Below are positions 36,416 to 43,745 of a stretch of 64,000 bases of DNA, one piece after another (the first letter of the stretch is position 1; every line of letters begins with the position of its first letter). This stretch comes from Viridibacillus soli. Lineage in GTDB: Bacteria > Bacillota > Bacilli > Bacillales_A > Planococcaceae. The position numbers and the translations under genes are program-made. The DNA lies in the NCBI RefSeq assembly GCF_016612995.1, contig NZ_JAEOAH010000004.1, positions 62,001-126,000 of the forward strand, in the 5' to 3' direction. Below the pieces are notes generated by a model. That model made no database searches, was not told the DNA's origin, and was given only the letters and a program-made list of their open reading frames with translations.

Positions 36416-36548
36416 ACTATCCGAATTTATTCCTAAAGTATTTCATTCAATTTAGAAGGCAGCTATAGATCCCGACAAACTAAACATCGTTTGTAAAGGT
36501 GGTCGTGGTATGGGTAAATCATCCGATATCGCTCATGTACCTCCTTAA
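36405..36548 (+). pseudogene. terL: Phage terminase large subunit, N-terminal fragment
   Basis: ATG 36405 overlaps the terS stop. Reads KRKLSEFIPKVFHSI, TAG in place of Trp, KAAIDPDKLNIVCKGGRGMG and KSSDIAHV. GGRGMGKSS is the Walker A of PBSX-type large terminases. After ~47 codons the sequence jumps to a different phage gene, so the motor and nuclease parts are gone. Confidence 0.8.
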
Positions 36549-36903
36549 AGGGTATAGGAATGCAGTTGAAAAAGGTGACATTCATATTTTTACTAATTTT
36601 GATACGTATAAAGAAATCGCAAATGAGGTGTAGACAAAAATAATTGGCCAAACTACTTCAAATGGCATTCTTATTAAAGGTTATAAATTACATTTCATTG
36701 ACAGGGGCCTAGGTCAAATAGAAGCTGGTACATCCCAGAATAGAGAATGGGCAGGTGTTCCAATAGGTGCTGTTAAGAAGGTATTGTTAAATCCCGATAA
36801 AATAATTAGCAAGCAGAATTCTCGTCAATACATCAATGGGGAATGTATAGTAACAATAAATCATGTTACAGGGAATATGATTCAAACTCCCCCTAAAAAG
36901 TAG
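36547..36903 (+). pseudogene. C-terminal toxin-like domain of a phage head morphogenesis protein
   Basis: The frame runs from GYRNAVEKGDIHIFTNFDTY and KEIANEV through one in-frame TAG (~36631) to TKIIGQTTSNGILIKGYKLH, FIDRGLGQIE, GVPIGAVKKVLLNPDKI and GECIVTINHVTGNMIQTPP, ending at TAG 36901-36903. The second part resembles the RNase-like toxin domains fused to MuF-type minor head proteins of prophages (Bacterial toxin 50/PBECR group). The N-terminal head part is lost. A small gene follows at once, as expected for an immunity partner. Confidence 0.6.
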
Positions 36904-36913
36904 GAGTGATACT

Positions 36914-37114
36914 ATGATTCAAATGACAAAGGAAGATGAGGAATTTTTACAGAAAAACTTATCGGATTTTAATGAACTCAGAAATGGAGATATAAACGAT
37001 TTGTTATTAGCAATCCATGATCTTACTTTAGAAGGTTTAGATGCAAATGATGATCCAACTGATTTTTATTATTTAGCTCAAAAAGTTCATGACTCGATTT
37101 TCTCATTAAATTAG
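36914..37114 (+). CDS. Small acidic protein, possible immunity partner
   Basis: ATG 36914, 10 bases behind the toxin-domain stop, with TAGGAGTG upstream; an ATG at 36923 is also possible. 66 residues, strongly acidic and helical (KEDEEFLQKNLSDFNELRNG, INDLLLAIHDLTLEGLD, FYYLAQKVHDSIFSLN). No signal peptide. An acidic partner immediately behind an RNase-like domain fits an inhibitor. Intact, with its own terminator. Confidence 0.6.
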   Translation: MIQMTKEDEEFLQKNLSDFNELRNGDINDLLLAIHDLTLEGLDANDDPTDFYYLAQKVHDSIFSLN

Positions 37115-37150
37115 CACTTAACCAAATACAAATGGTTGAGTGCTTTTATT
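37113..37150 (+). terminator. Terminator
   Basis: A 12-bp stem AGCACTTAACCA/TGGTTGAGTGCT followed by TTTT, overlapping the stop codon. Confidence 0.85.
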
Positions 37151-37214
37151 ATGCTCTCAAATGGCTTCTTTCTCAGATTGGGAGAAAAGTTTTACCTACC
37201 AATAAAATAAATGG

Positions 37215-37220
37215 TATAAT
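37215..37220 (+). promoter_or_regulatory. -10 element of the 56-residue protein gene
   Basis: Perfect TATAAT, 32 bp before the start codon. The -35 is weak (TTTACC, 19 bp upstream). Confidence 0.4.
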
Positions 37221-37251
37221 TTTCTTTACTGGTAAATAAGGGGGATTTGAT

Positions 37252-37422
37252 ATGAAGTATGAAGTAGCAGTTGCATATGGAAATGAGGGTTTAATAAAGA
37301 AAGTTGTAAATAGCGTAGAGGAAATCGTAGTGGAAGATGAAGCATACTTTTTATACGATGTAGACGGTGATATGATTTTTAGCGCTCCTCTAATTAGTGT
37401 AGTATACATTCAAAATATTTAA
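37252..37422 (+). CDS. Small 56-residue protein
   Basis: ATG 37252 follows AAGGGGGATTTG at a good distance, with TATAAT upstream and a terminator right behind, so it is a complete transcription unit. The product is MKYEVAVAYGNEGLIKKVVN, then EEIVVEDEAYFLYDVDGDMI, then SAPLISVVYIQNI, a small beta-rich acidic protein. No family recognised. Its hallmarks of a working gene contrast with the broken phage genes around it. Confidence 0.6.
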   Translation: MKYEVAVAYGNEGLIKKVVNSVEEIVVEDEAYFLYDVDGDMIFSAPLISVVYIQNI

Positions 37423-37427
37423 TTTCT

Positions 37428-37454
37428 AAGCCACCCAATAGAGTGGCTTTTTAT
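37428..37454 (+). terminator. Terminator
   Basis: Stem AAGCCAC/GTGGCTT with a 9-base loop and T-run. Confidence 0.85.
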
Positions 37455-37553
37455 TATGATTTTGCGTCTTTTTGCACTCGCAGACGTTAAAGAACGGGTT
37501 GCAATACCAAACTTGTCGTTACACGTTAAAAACCGAATTAGGAGGATGCAGAA

Positions 37554-37815
37554 ATGAAAAAAGAAGATTTAATCGCACTAGGTATAACTGCGGAACAGGC
37601 AGATAAATTTATCTCAGACTATGCTACTACAATTCCTAAAACTAGCTTTGATGAAGTAAATATTGAAAAAAACAACTTGAACTGATTTAGCTTCTCGTGA
37701 TCAACAGCTAGAAGAATTGAAGAAAGTTGAAGCTGCAGGTTTACAGGTGAAAATCACAGAGCTTCAGCAAGAGAATGCTGGTGCCAAAGCTAAGTACGAA
37801 AATGATTTAATTTAA
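37554..37815 (+). pseudogene. Phage scaffolding protein remnant
   Basis: ATG 37554 follows TTAGGAGG. Reads KKEDLIALGITAEQADKFIS, PKTSFDEVNIEK, shifts frame near 37675, then TDLASRDQQLEELKKVEAAG, LQVKITELQQENAGAKAKYE, DLI and TAA. The start and coiled coil match Gp20-type minor structural or scaffolding proteins. Traces of coding text continue to ~37910. Confidence 0.7.
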
Positions 37816-37957
37816 CCAGTGCTTTTGGATTGGGAGCGAAGATACGAAAGTCATTACCGTAGCATCAATATCTCAAACTCATGAAGAATGGTGTTGTAGC
37901 TTAAAACACATATGCTAAGTCGATTGGATGGAGTTTGTTTGTGTCAGGATGAAATTA

Positions 37958-38167
37958 TTATTTATCGAGATAATCACTCAATGTATTCTTAATAGTTTCC
38001 CTACCAACTGGACCTAATTCAGGAATATTAGAATATTCAATTTCAACTAGATCTCGGACTGTATTAAACTTTACAAGCCAAGGTCTTTTGAGTGCTCTAA
38101 AAACCCTAGGTGGTAAGTCTAAGAGTTCAATAGGTTGATCAAGCAATTCTTCTTTTGTTTGATTCAA
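37958..38167 (-). CDS. Stand-alone RpoA C-terminal-domain-like protein
   Basis: TTG 38167 is chosen because AGGAGG lies 8 bases upstream; the upstream ATG at 38176 overlaps that site. 69 residues: IELLDLPPRVFRALKRPWLV, NTVRDLVEIEYSNIPELGP, VGRETIKNTLSDYL. This is the helix-hairpin-helix fold of the RNA polymerase alpha C-terminal domain, which contacts DNA and activators. Such lone copies occur on mobile elements and may act as small DNA-binding or transcription-modulating proteins. Lies between phage remnants, in the opposite direction to them. Confidence 0.65.
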   Translation of the reverse strand: MNQTKEELLDQPIELLDLPPRVFRALKRPWLVKFNTVRDLVEIEYSNIPELGPVGRETIKNTLSDYLDK

Positions 38168-38396
38168 TGTAATCATCCTCCTTTTTTATGATTATCACAC
38201 TTACTTTTATTGGAGAGAAAGTTTAAGACTAAAAGTGGTTTAGAACAATAGAAAGAATTAAAACGAGCACTTAGCATGAAAGTAGTGATACGAAAACAAT
38301 TGAGTATTCGGAGGTGGTGTTATGAGAGATGGCTAGACCTAGATATTCAAAACAACAACTATTAAGGTTTACTTTGCAAATTTAGTATAACTTCAA

Positions 38397-38420
38397 ATAA
38401 AAAAACCACTATAAAAGTGG
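38397..38420 (-). terminator. Terminator of the 41-residue peptide gene
   Basis: Stem CCACT/AGTGG followed on the minus strand by seven T. Confidence 0.7.
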
Positions 38421-38466
38421 CTATTAATTAAACATTAAATCTATTATCTAAATCTCTATTAATGCC

Positions 38467-38592
38467 TTAGTATTCGCATATCCATACGTTACCTGCCCGG
38501 TAACAATTTGGTCCAGCGACAGAGGCAGCAGAGGCGGATGTTGCACCAAAAAGTGCTGCAGCAAAAAGAAGAATACCTAATTTCTTTTTCAT
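38467..38592 (-). CDS. Small secreted peptide (41 residues)
   Basis: ATG 38592-38590 follows a perfect AAGGAGGTGATT site, with a terminator ~50 bp behind. MKKKLGILLFAAALFGATSA is a signal peptide; the cut is probably at ASA-A. The mature ~18 residues are SVAGPNCYRAGNVWICEY, with two cysteines nine apart that could form a disulphide loop with aromatic residues. It resembles the 57-residue peptide at 35.7 kb in plan but not in sequence. Signal peptide or bacteriocin are options. Confidence 0.65.
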   Translation of the reverse strand: MKKKLGILLFAAALFGATSASAASVAGPNCYRAGNVWICEY

Positions 38593-38764
38593 ATTAATCA
38601 CCTCCTTATTAAATATTATATTTTATAATTGGAAGATTATAACCAAATTAAATGTGACCAGACACAACAGCCCAAATCTTCTTGTTAAAGAACCGCAAGC
38701 CCGTTGATGGGTGTGATAAACAACAAGTCGAACCTAGCGGTAATATGACGGTCGACAATCCTGT

Positions 38765-38808
38765 AAGAATTTGACCACAGAGGAACTATGGAAGCTGATT
38801 GATAAATG
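38765..38808 (+). pseudogene. End of a second phage terminase small subunit
   Basis: The frame reads NLTTEELWKLIDK and ends in ATGA, overlapping the next terminase gene. Traces of coding text (SGNMTVDNPVR) precede it in another frame from ~38740. Confidence 0.45.
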
Positions 38809-39170
38809 ACAGATAAAGAGTTAAATCAACTGAAGATGATGGCTAAGATGGAACTTGCTAACTGCGAGTTCTTTTATTTTTGTCATTTGCTTGCGCCTGA
38901 CTTCTATGCTGATGATCGTCAGTATTTAATCGACCTTTGCAATGAGATGCAAGACTTCTACGAACGGATGACGATGTATTGGTTATCAATGTACCTTCGT
39001 GACATGGTAAATCACGTACTGCCGTAATGTTGTCTCAGTGGTTGTTTGGACAGAACCAAAATGAAAAGATAATGACTGGTTCCTACAATGAAACACTGTC
39101 AACTATGTTCTCTAAGGGCGTTCGTAATGGCATATCTGAGGAAAAGGCGGATGATTACAGACTTAGCTAA
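38806..39170 (+). pseudogene. Second phage terminase large subunit, N-terminal part
   Basis: ATG 38806. Reads TDKELNQLKMMAKMELANCE, FFYFCHLLAPDFYADDRQYL, LCNEMQDFYE, shifts frame at ~38966, then DDVLVINVPS, TGA for Arg, HGKSRTAVMLSQWLFGQ and NEKIMTGSYNETLSTMFSKG to TAA 39168-39170. (R)HGKSR is the P-loop-like motif of this terminase family, unlike the PBSX type at 36.4 kb, so two different prophages contributed. About one third of the protein remains. Confidence 0.8.
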
Positions 39171-39178
39171 TACAGCAC

Positions 39179-39376
39179 TTGATATGGCGATATCACTCTG
39201 ACCCCCTAGAAGATGTGTTCCCAACCCAAATAGATGGAATTTTATTATTTCTCTTAGAGGCCGTAGCTGGTCAACAAGAGCAAATTACTCGACTGCAGGA
39301 ACGAAATGAAAAGCTAGAAGTAGCAAGGAGGGTTAGATTGGATATGATAAAAAAAACATACAAAAGCCGGCTGTAA
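39179..39376 (+). pseudogene. Phage protein fragment with coiled coil
   Basis: Open frame from TTG 39179: WRYHSDPLEDVFPTQIDGIL, LFLLEAVAGQQEQITRLQER, NEKLEVARRVRLDMIKK. The second half is a coiled coil. There is no ribosome site, and it follows the broken terminase, so it is probably the end of a phage structural gene. Its 3' end overlaps the next gene. Confidence 0.35.
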
Positions 39377-39899
39377 AGTTCTTTATTTTCGTTATAGCCC
39401 TTGATTTGCTTATAATTTTATTAAAGTGTAATCATTATTATTTTTATATTCTTGTAGGTATCGGATATGGATTTTTATTTCCTGCCATACTGACGCTGAT
39501 TTCATTTTTCTACTTGCAAATTCTCTTAAAATAAGAACATATGTAGCCGTTTTAGTATCAATTTTTGGCATACTATTTATATTGGGAACTTGGTTGGCTT
39601 ATTTAATAGCTGAATTTTCTGTTAACCGAATTGATTCTCCTACAGGCGAAGAGACACTGATAATCGAACATAGAAACGCTTCTTTAGGAGAGACAACCCA
39701 CTTTTAAAACTTTTATCGACCAACTCCTTTCCCAGGAATTTTTAAAAAATTAAATAATGAGCCAGTGTCATTTTATATTCGTTATGATGTTAATGATAAG
39801 CCGGATGCTTTAAAGGCATTAGGCGTAAATAATGCGAATTGGACAGAGGATGGAGTCATTTTTTATTCAGAACGTGGAGAAATTAAAGTGGATTTCTAA
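39344..39899 (+). pseudogene. Membrane protein gene broken by a homopolymer slip, a frameshift and a stop
   Basis: ATG 39344 follows AAGGAGG. The frame slips in an A8 tract at once, continuing as NIQKPAVKFFIFVIALDLLI and YILVGIGYGFLFPAILTLIS. A second shift at ~39533 leads to VAVLVSIFGILFILGTWLAY, an in-frame TAA at ~39704, and a soluble tail (SFYIRYDVNDKPDALKALGV, EDGVIFYSERGEIKVDF) to TAA 39897-39899. Four helices and an extracytoplasmic or soluble C-terminal domain, ~180 residues. No family recognised. Confidence 0.6.
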
Positions 39900-39954
39900 C
39901 GCTAAGATAAATACTGAATTTAAGGGGACAGACTTATTATAAGAGAGCATAAAA

Positions 39955-40030
39955 ATTATTCAACAAACGGGTTTAGTGGAGGATTGTTGAGCTGTTCAGA
40001 CAGCTCTTTATTGAACTAAAGGGGAAAGGG
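39955..40030. repeat. Dispersed composite palindromic repeat
   Basis: ATTCAACAAACGGGTTTAG, GAGCTGTTCAGACAGCTCTTT hairpin, TTGAACTAAAGGGG. Follows the broken membrane-protein gene directly. Confidence 0.85.
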
Positions 40031-40096
40031 GTTATTTTTTATAAACTACGTTGTAAATATACATTGAAACGATGTAGGGATTATAATTATTAATTT

Positions 40097-40190
40097 TTAA
40101 ACAACCGGTGCAAGAGTTGCTGAACAAACATAGTTCGGCAGCTCTTTTTCTTATTGTAGTAAGTCTTATTGACCTATCAGGGCAGAAATT
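40097..40190. repeat. Dispersed composite palindromic repeat, divergent copy
   Basis: TTTAAACAACCGGTGCAAG, then a GAACAAACATAGTTC stem, GGCAGCTCTTTTTCTTATTG and, farther on, TTATTGACCTATCAGGGCAG. Confidence 0.6.
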
Positions 40191-40281
40191 ACAAAAGAGG
40201 TATTTACAATTTTATGTAGAATCAGTATATATATAGGACTATTTATTTTTTATAGCCGAAACTTAAGGAAGGGGTGACATA

Positions 40282-40354
40282 TTGAAAATGATAGAATTTC
40301 AAAATAGCATGCTAATGAGAGGGATTACTTCTTAACTAAGGTTTAATCCTCTCA
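40282..40354 (+). promoter_or_regulatory. Possible leader peptide and attenuator hairpin
   Basis: AAGGAAGGGG is followed by a TTG-started 17-codon frame (MKMIEFQNSMLMRGITS) that stops at 40333-40335. Its end lies in a hairpin (GAGAGGGATTA at 40317-40327 with TAATCCTCTC at 40345-40354), 26 bases before the phosphotransferase start. This is the layout of translational or transcriptional attenuation in antibiotic resistance genes. Confidence 0.45.
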
Positions 40355-40379
40355 AAGGTAATGGGAGGAAAAATAAAAG

Positions 40380-40760
40380 ATGATGAATTTAGGAAACATG
40401 GTAAGAGGAGTAGCTTCTGATGCAGTCGCTCAGAGTCTCGTTCAATTCTGGGAATATGACGAGGGAACTTTGGAGTTGTGGCGTGCAAGTTCAAACTTTG
40501 TGTATGCTTTTGAACGTAATCAAGTTCAATATTTTTTGAGATTTAGTTTTGAGCAGGATAAATCTATTGAACAAATAAAAGCTGAGTTAGAGTTTATGCA
40601 ATATTTACAATTAAATGGATTTCCATCGGTAACACCAATTCAATCAATAAGTGGAGAACTAATTGAAACACTAAAAACACCAGAAGGAACGTATATTGCC
40701 GTTGTCTTTAGTGCAGCAAACGGAAAGACAAAGCTTTCAAAAACCATGGCAAAAGGATAA
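40380..40760 (+). pseudogene. Aminoglycoside-phosphotransferase-like protein, N-terminal half only
   Basis: ATG 40380 follows GGGAGG. 126 residues: SLVQFWEYDEGTLELWRASS, NFVYAFERNQVQYFLRFSFE (N-lobe strands of the APH kinase fold), IEQIKAELEFMQYLQLNGFP, SVTPIQSISGELIETLKTPE, TYIAVVFSAANGKTKL. It then ends in KTMAKG and a stop. The catalytic HGD and DFD motifs of the C-lobe are missing, so the ~330-residue protein has been cut to its nucleotide-binding lobe. The following 100 bp has weak coding traces. Confidence 0.7.
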
Positions 40761-41547
40761 CATGAAATAAATACAAGTCACCGCGTATAAAATTGGTCGA
40801 TTGTTTTATAATGGGATCGAAAAGTTTTAACTATTAGAACTGTTTAGAATTCAGGATCAAATGGATGCACTAATGAATTAGTATGTTAAAAACTTTGGAT
40901 TTTTTATTCGTTTCGGGAATATCTTTAGCTATTGGAGGCTCTACTTCTTACTAATTAAACTAGAAAAAATGTAGTTCATGTTGTCGAGAAGGGATTATGA
41001 ACTATTGTATTTGAGTTAACGGTGCGTTAAACCAAGAAGGCTAAAGCCACTTAATCAAACTGATTTAACTCAGTAAATGCAGTTCGATTAAGTCTGATTT
41101 ATCAAGGTTTTAAGCAATCCTCAAATTAACTGAGTTAAATAAAATTAACTCGAAAAAATAATTATGTGAGCAAATGTGTGAGCATTTTGGAGAGCAAGTG
41201 ATCTGTTTCTAAAAGCTTAAAGTAAATTAGATTTGATTGTCGTATTTATAAAAGAAGAATGTAAGGCATAGACGAAGCTCTATTGGTATTGGTTTTCTTC
41301 AAATAGAGTTGCAAAATTTCTATGTAAGGATATCGTCAGGGGCCGGAGGAATGATAATGATTTGAGTAATGTCTCGTCGCTGGATGGCACTATCCTCAAT
41401 ACGAAAGCTATGCCGATTTAAGAGTTACTTAATGTTGATAATTTATAATAAAGATTGATTACTTAAAATCTCCTCCATATTTTTCTTAGAGGGGATTTTT
41501 GTATTATTTACTTTAAAAACACTATAAAGAGATTGTGAAAATATGTA
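40761..41547. other. Stretch without a confident gene
   Basis: Weak coding traces and many stops. It contains a hairpin AGTTCAT/ATGAACT (~40974-41004), several words built on AACTGAGTTAA and GTTAACG between 41010 and 41150, and a terminator-like hairpin at 41465-41500 (AAATCTCCTC / GAGGGGATTTTT). Nothing else seen. Confidence 0.4.
41465..41500 (+). terminator. Terminator-like hairpin
   Basis: AAATCTCCTC pairs with GAGGGGATTT, followed by TTT. No intact gene precedes it. Confidence 0.6.
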
Positions 41548-41582
41548 CTTAAGCTAACTGGGCAGGTTAGTTGAACAAGAGA
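41548..41582. repeat. Dispersed repeat, end-module only
   Basis: TTAAGCTAACTGGGCAGG followed by TTAGTTGAACAAG: the palindromic third module alone. Confidence 0.75.
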
Positions 41583-41637
41583 GGGAGAGGTTCTATATCT
41601 GTTTTTACAAATAACCCTGACTAAAACCAAGAATAAA

Positions 41638-41811
41638 TCAGTAAATATTTTTTCGTTTTTCTTTGAACCAATCATAAATTTCAAAGAGAAAAAAAATAAG
41701 GAAATATAGAGGACCTAATAGAAAAACGTATCTACTTTCAGGCGCCAAAAAGGCTACTGGAAAAGCAATTATTACAATTGTGATGAGAAGAATTTTTTGT
41801 TTTTTATACAT
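41638..41811 (-). CDS. Small two-helix membrane protein
   Basis: ATG 41811 is chosen for AAAGGAAG upstream; the longer in-frame extension to 41913 has none. 57 residues: KKQKILLITIVIIAFPVAFL and YVFLLGPLYFLIFFLFEIYD are membrane helices, flanked by basic ends (KEKRKNIY). No family recognised. It lies between two copies of the dispersed repeat, like a one-gene unit. Confidence 0.6.
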   Translation of the reverse strand: MYKKQKILLITIVIIAFPVAFLAPESRYVFLLGPLYFLIFFLFEIYDWFKEKRKNIY

Positions 41812-41957
41812 ATAATGTACTTCCTTTGACAGTAATACTTTAACCATAATATAACTTTTAGTAAGTAGGAAATTAGCTTTTGGGGATTGATGCAGTACGA
41901 ACATAATGTGCAATAAAGGAATAGGTCTTTATTCTATTAACGTTTTTTTGTTGGAGT

Positions 41958-41990
41958 TATTCAACTAACGAGGCAGGATAGTTGAATAAA
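41958..41990. repeat. Dispersed repeat, end-module only
   Basis: TATTCAACTAACGAGGCAGG followed by ATAGTTGAATAAAG; the outer 9-10 bases are a near-perfect inverted repeat. Confidence 0.8.
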
Positions 41991-42035
41991 GAAGATTGAA
42001 AGGAAAGTAATTCACAAAAAAGGGAGGTATAAAAG

Positions 42036-42266
42036 GTGGACTTATTACTCTGGATAACTATTGGTTTCATAATAATCGGATTTGTTGTTCTCACTTCTAT
42101 GAAAAAAGGTATGGAAAGTAAGCTCGCTTTTATAACAGTAAATATGGAAGACAAGGAAAGTTCAACAAAAGCTAAATCCATAATTTGGTGGATAGCGAGT
42201 ACCACGGCTTGGGGAATAGTGAGTATGATTCTTATTGTTTGGTGGTTTCATAATCATTTTGGATAA
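42036..42266 (+). CDS. Small two-helix membrane protein
   Basis: GTG 42036 follows AGGGAGG. 76 residues: DLLLWITIGFIIIGFVVLTS, a polar loop (KKGMESKLAFITVNMEDKES), then IIWWIASTTAWGIVSMILIV and a short His-rich tail. No family recognised. Placed between repeat copies at 41.96 and 42.28 kb, again a one-gene unit. Confidence 0.6.
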   Translation: MDLLLWITIGFIIIGFVVLTSMKKGMESKLAFITVNMEDKESSTKAKSIIWWIASTTAWGIVSMILIVWWFHNHFG

Positions 42267-42282
42267 CTGTTGGTTTCAAATG

Positions 42283-42380
42283 TACTTAAACAAACGGTGT
42301 GCTTTACTTGAAGATCATTGAGTTGCAAATGCAGCTCTTTTTTCTTTATTGAACTAACGGGCCAGGTTTGCTAACAAATA
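42283..42380. repeat. Dispersed composite palindromic repeat, full copy
   Basis: CTTAAACAAACGGTGTGCTT, GAGTTGCAAATGCAGCTC with T6, TTGAACTAACGGGCCAGG, GCTAACAAAT. Confidence 0.85.
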
Positions 42381-42469
42381 ATGTATAATTATACCATTGG
42401 GAGGGCCAAAATATAAATTCCCCCCAATACGAGAGCTATTTTATATCAAGAAGACTAGGAGTTGATTAA

Positions 42470-43672
42470 ATGGGGAAATTAAGTAAAAGTATAATGTTAG
42501 GTATGTTAAGTACTGGATTGCTATTATCCAGTACCGTTGCAGTAGGTAATGAATCTACTGTTCAAGCAGCTAGTACTATTAATAATAGTAAGGTAGTAAG
42601 TCAAAAAGCGTATGTTTCGTCTGCTAAGAAAAAATTAAGTGTATATAAGAAGAGTTTAGCTGAAAATATCGCTATATATAAAAAGTATGCTGTTTTGGAT
42701 GAGAATTCAACTCCTATAATAGGTGATTCTATATGGTCCCTAGAAGACTACTACATTGAAGATAGATATTATTATTTAGTTCCAGATTATATAAGTTACG
42801 AACGATCAAAGTATATATCTAAACTAGGTGATATAGATAAAATTCACGATATAGACGAAGAAAGGTCTAAATATCCATCTAAAAAGACACTTGATGAATT
42901 CAAAAAAGTAGAGTCAGAGTTAAAAAAGAAGAAAATAGATAGAAAAAAGGTAGATAGTCTTCTGTACAATATAAAATCGTCATTACGTTCAAACAGTACA
43001 TTCCAAAATTATAGGTATAACTTAGTATTGAAAGTTGACTTTGACACAAAAGAACTGAATTTCTTATATAGTGAAATGAACGGAGGAAACGCTATACGGA
43101 GTAATGTAGTAAAGAAGTTCACTCCTACTGAATTAGATTATATTAAACTAATTGAAAGTAAACGTGTGGAATTAACTTCCCTGAATACTCGCCATTTGGA
43201 AACAAGGAATTCCATTGAAAATCGTACGGATGAATTAGAGAACTATACAAAATTAAATAAATACGGGAAATACCTTAAAGGACTTGTATATGATACAAGT
43301 GTATATAGTAAATTAACTGTAAAACAGAGGGAGAATGTAACTGCCGCACTTGATTATTATAGAAAAACGAGAAATGAATTGATGAATAATGGTATTTATG
43401 GTGAAGATGATATAAGTAATAGAAAAGAAGATATGCTAAAAAGAACCGAAAAATACTACGAGGCATACTCAAAAGCATCTGAAGAGGTGAAAAATACGAA
43501 CGGTAAGAAGAGCGGTAAGATTGATATATACAACAAAGCTGCTAGCGACATGGCGTTTAACATACAACTGGCTAATGATACTTACGAACATTGGAACAAG
43601 GTAATGAGTACACAACCGATTCAAACTATGTCTTCACTATTGAAAAAAGTAGGAATGGATATGGAAGACTAA
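42470..43672 (+). CDS. Large secreted lysine-rich protein, paralogue A
   Basis: ATG 42470 follows TAGGAG. 400 residues: signal peptide (KLSKSIMLGMLSTGLLLSST, cleavage near VQA-AS), then a highly charged, mostly helical protein (KKKLSVYKKSLAENIAIYKK, RRKEDMLKRTEKYYEAYSKA-like stretches). No cysteines, no catalytic motif, no anchor. The next gene is a paralogue with shared blocks VVSQKAY, RSNVVKKFTP, DELENYTKLNKYG and MNNGIYGEDDIS. I do not recognise the family. A structural, adhesive or toxin-like extracellular role is possible. Confidence 0.8.
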   Translation: MGKLSKSIMLGMLSTGLLLSSTVAVGNESTVQAASTINNSKVVSQKAYVSSAKKKLSVYKKSLAENIAIYKKYAVLDENSTPIIGDSIWSLEDYYIEDRYYYLVPDYISYERSKYISKLGDIDKIHDIDEERSKYPSKKTLDEFKKVESELKKKKIDRKKVDSLLYNIKSSLRSNSTFQNYRYNLVLKVDFDTKELNFLYSEMNGGNAIRSNVVKKFTPTELDYIKLIESKRVELTSLNTRHLETRNSIENRTDELENYTKLNKYGKYLKGLVYDTSVYSKLTVKQRENVTAALDYYRKTRNELMNNGIYGEDDISNRKEDMLKRTEKYYEAYSKASEEVKNTNGKKSGKIDIYNKAASDMAFNIQLANDTYEHWNKVMSTQPIQTMSSLLKKVGMDMED

Positions 43673-43745
43673 AGAGTAGATAAAAACAACCAAAAACCAC
43701 TAATGCGGAACGAGAGCTGATTTATATTAAGAAGGAGATGATACA

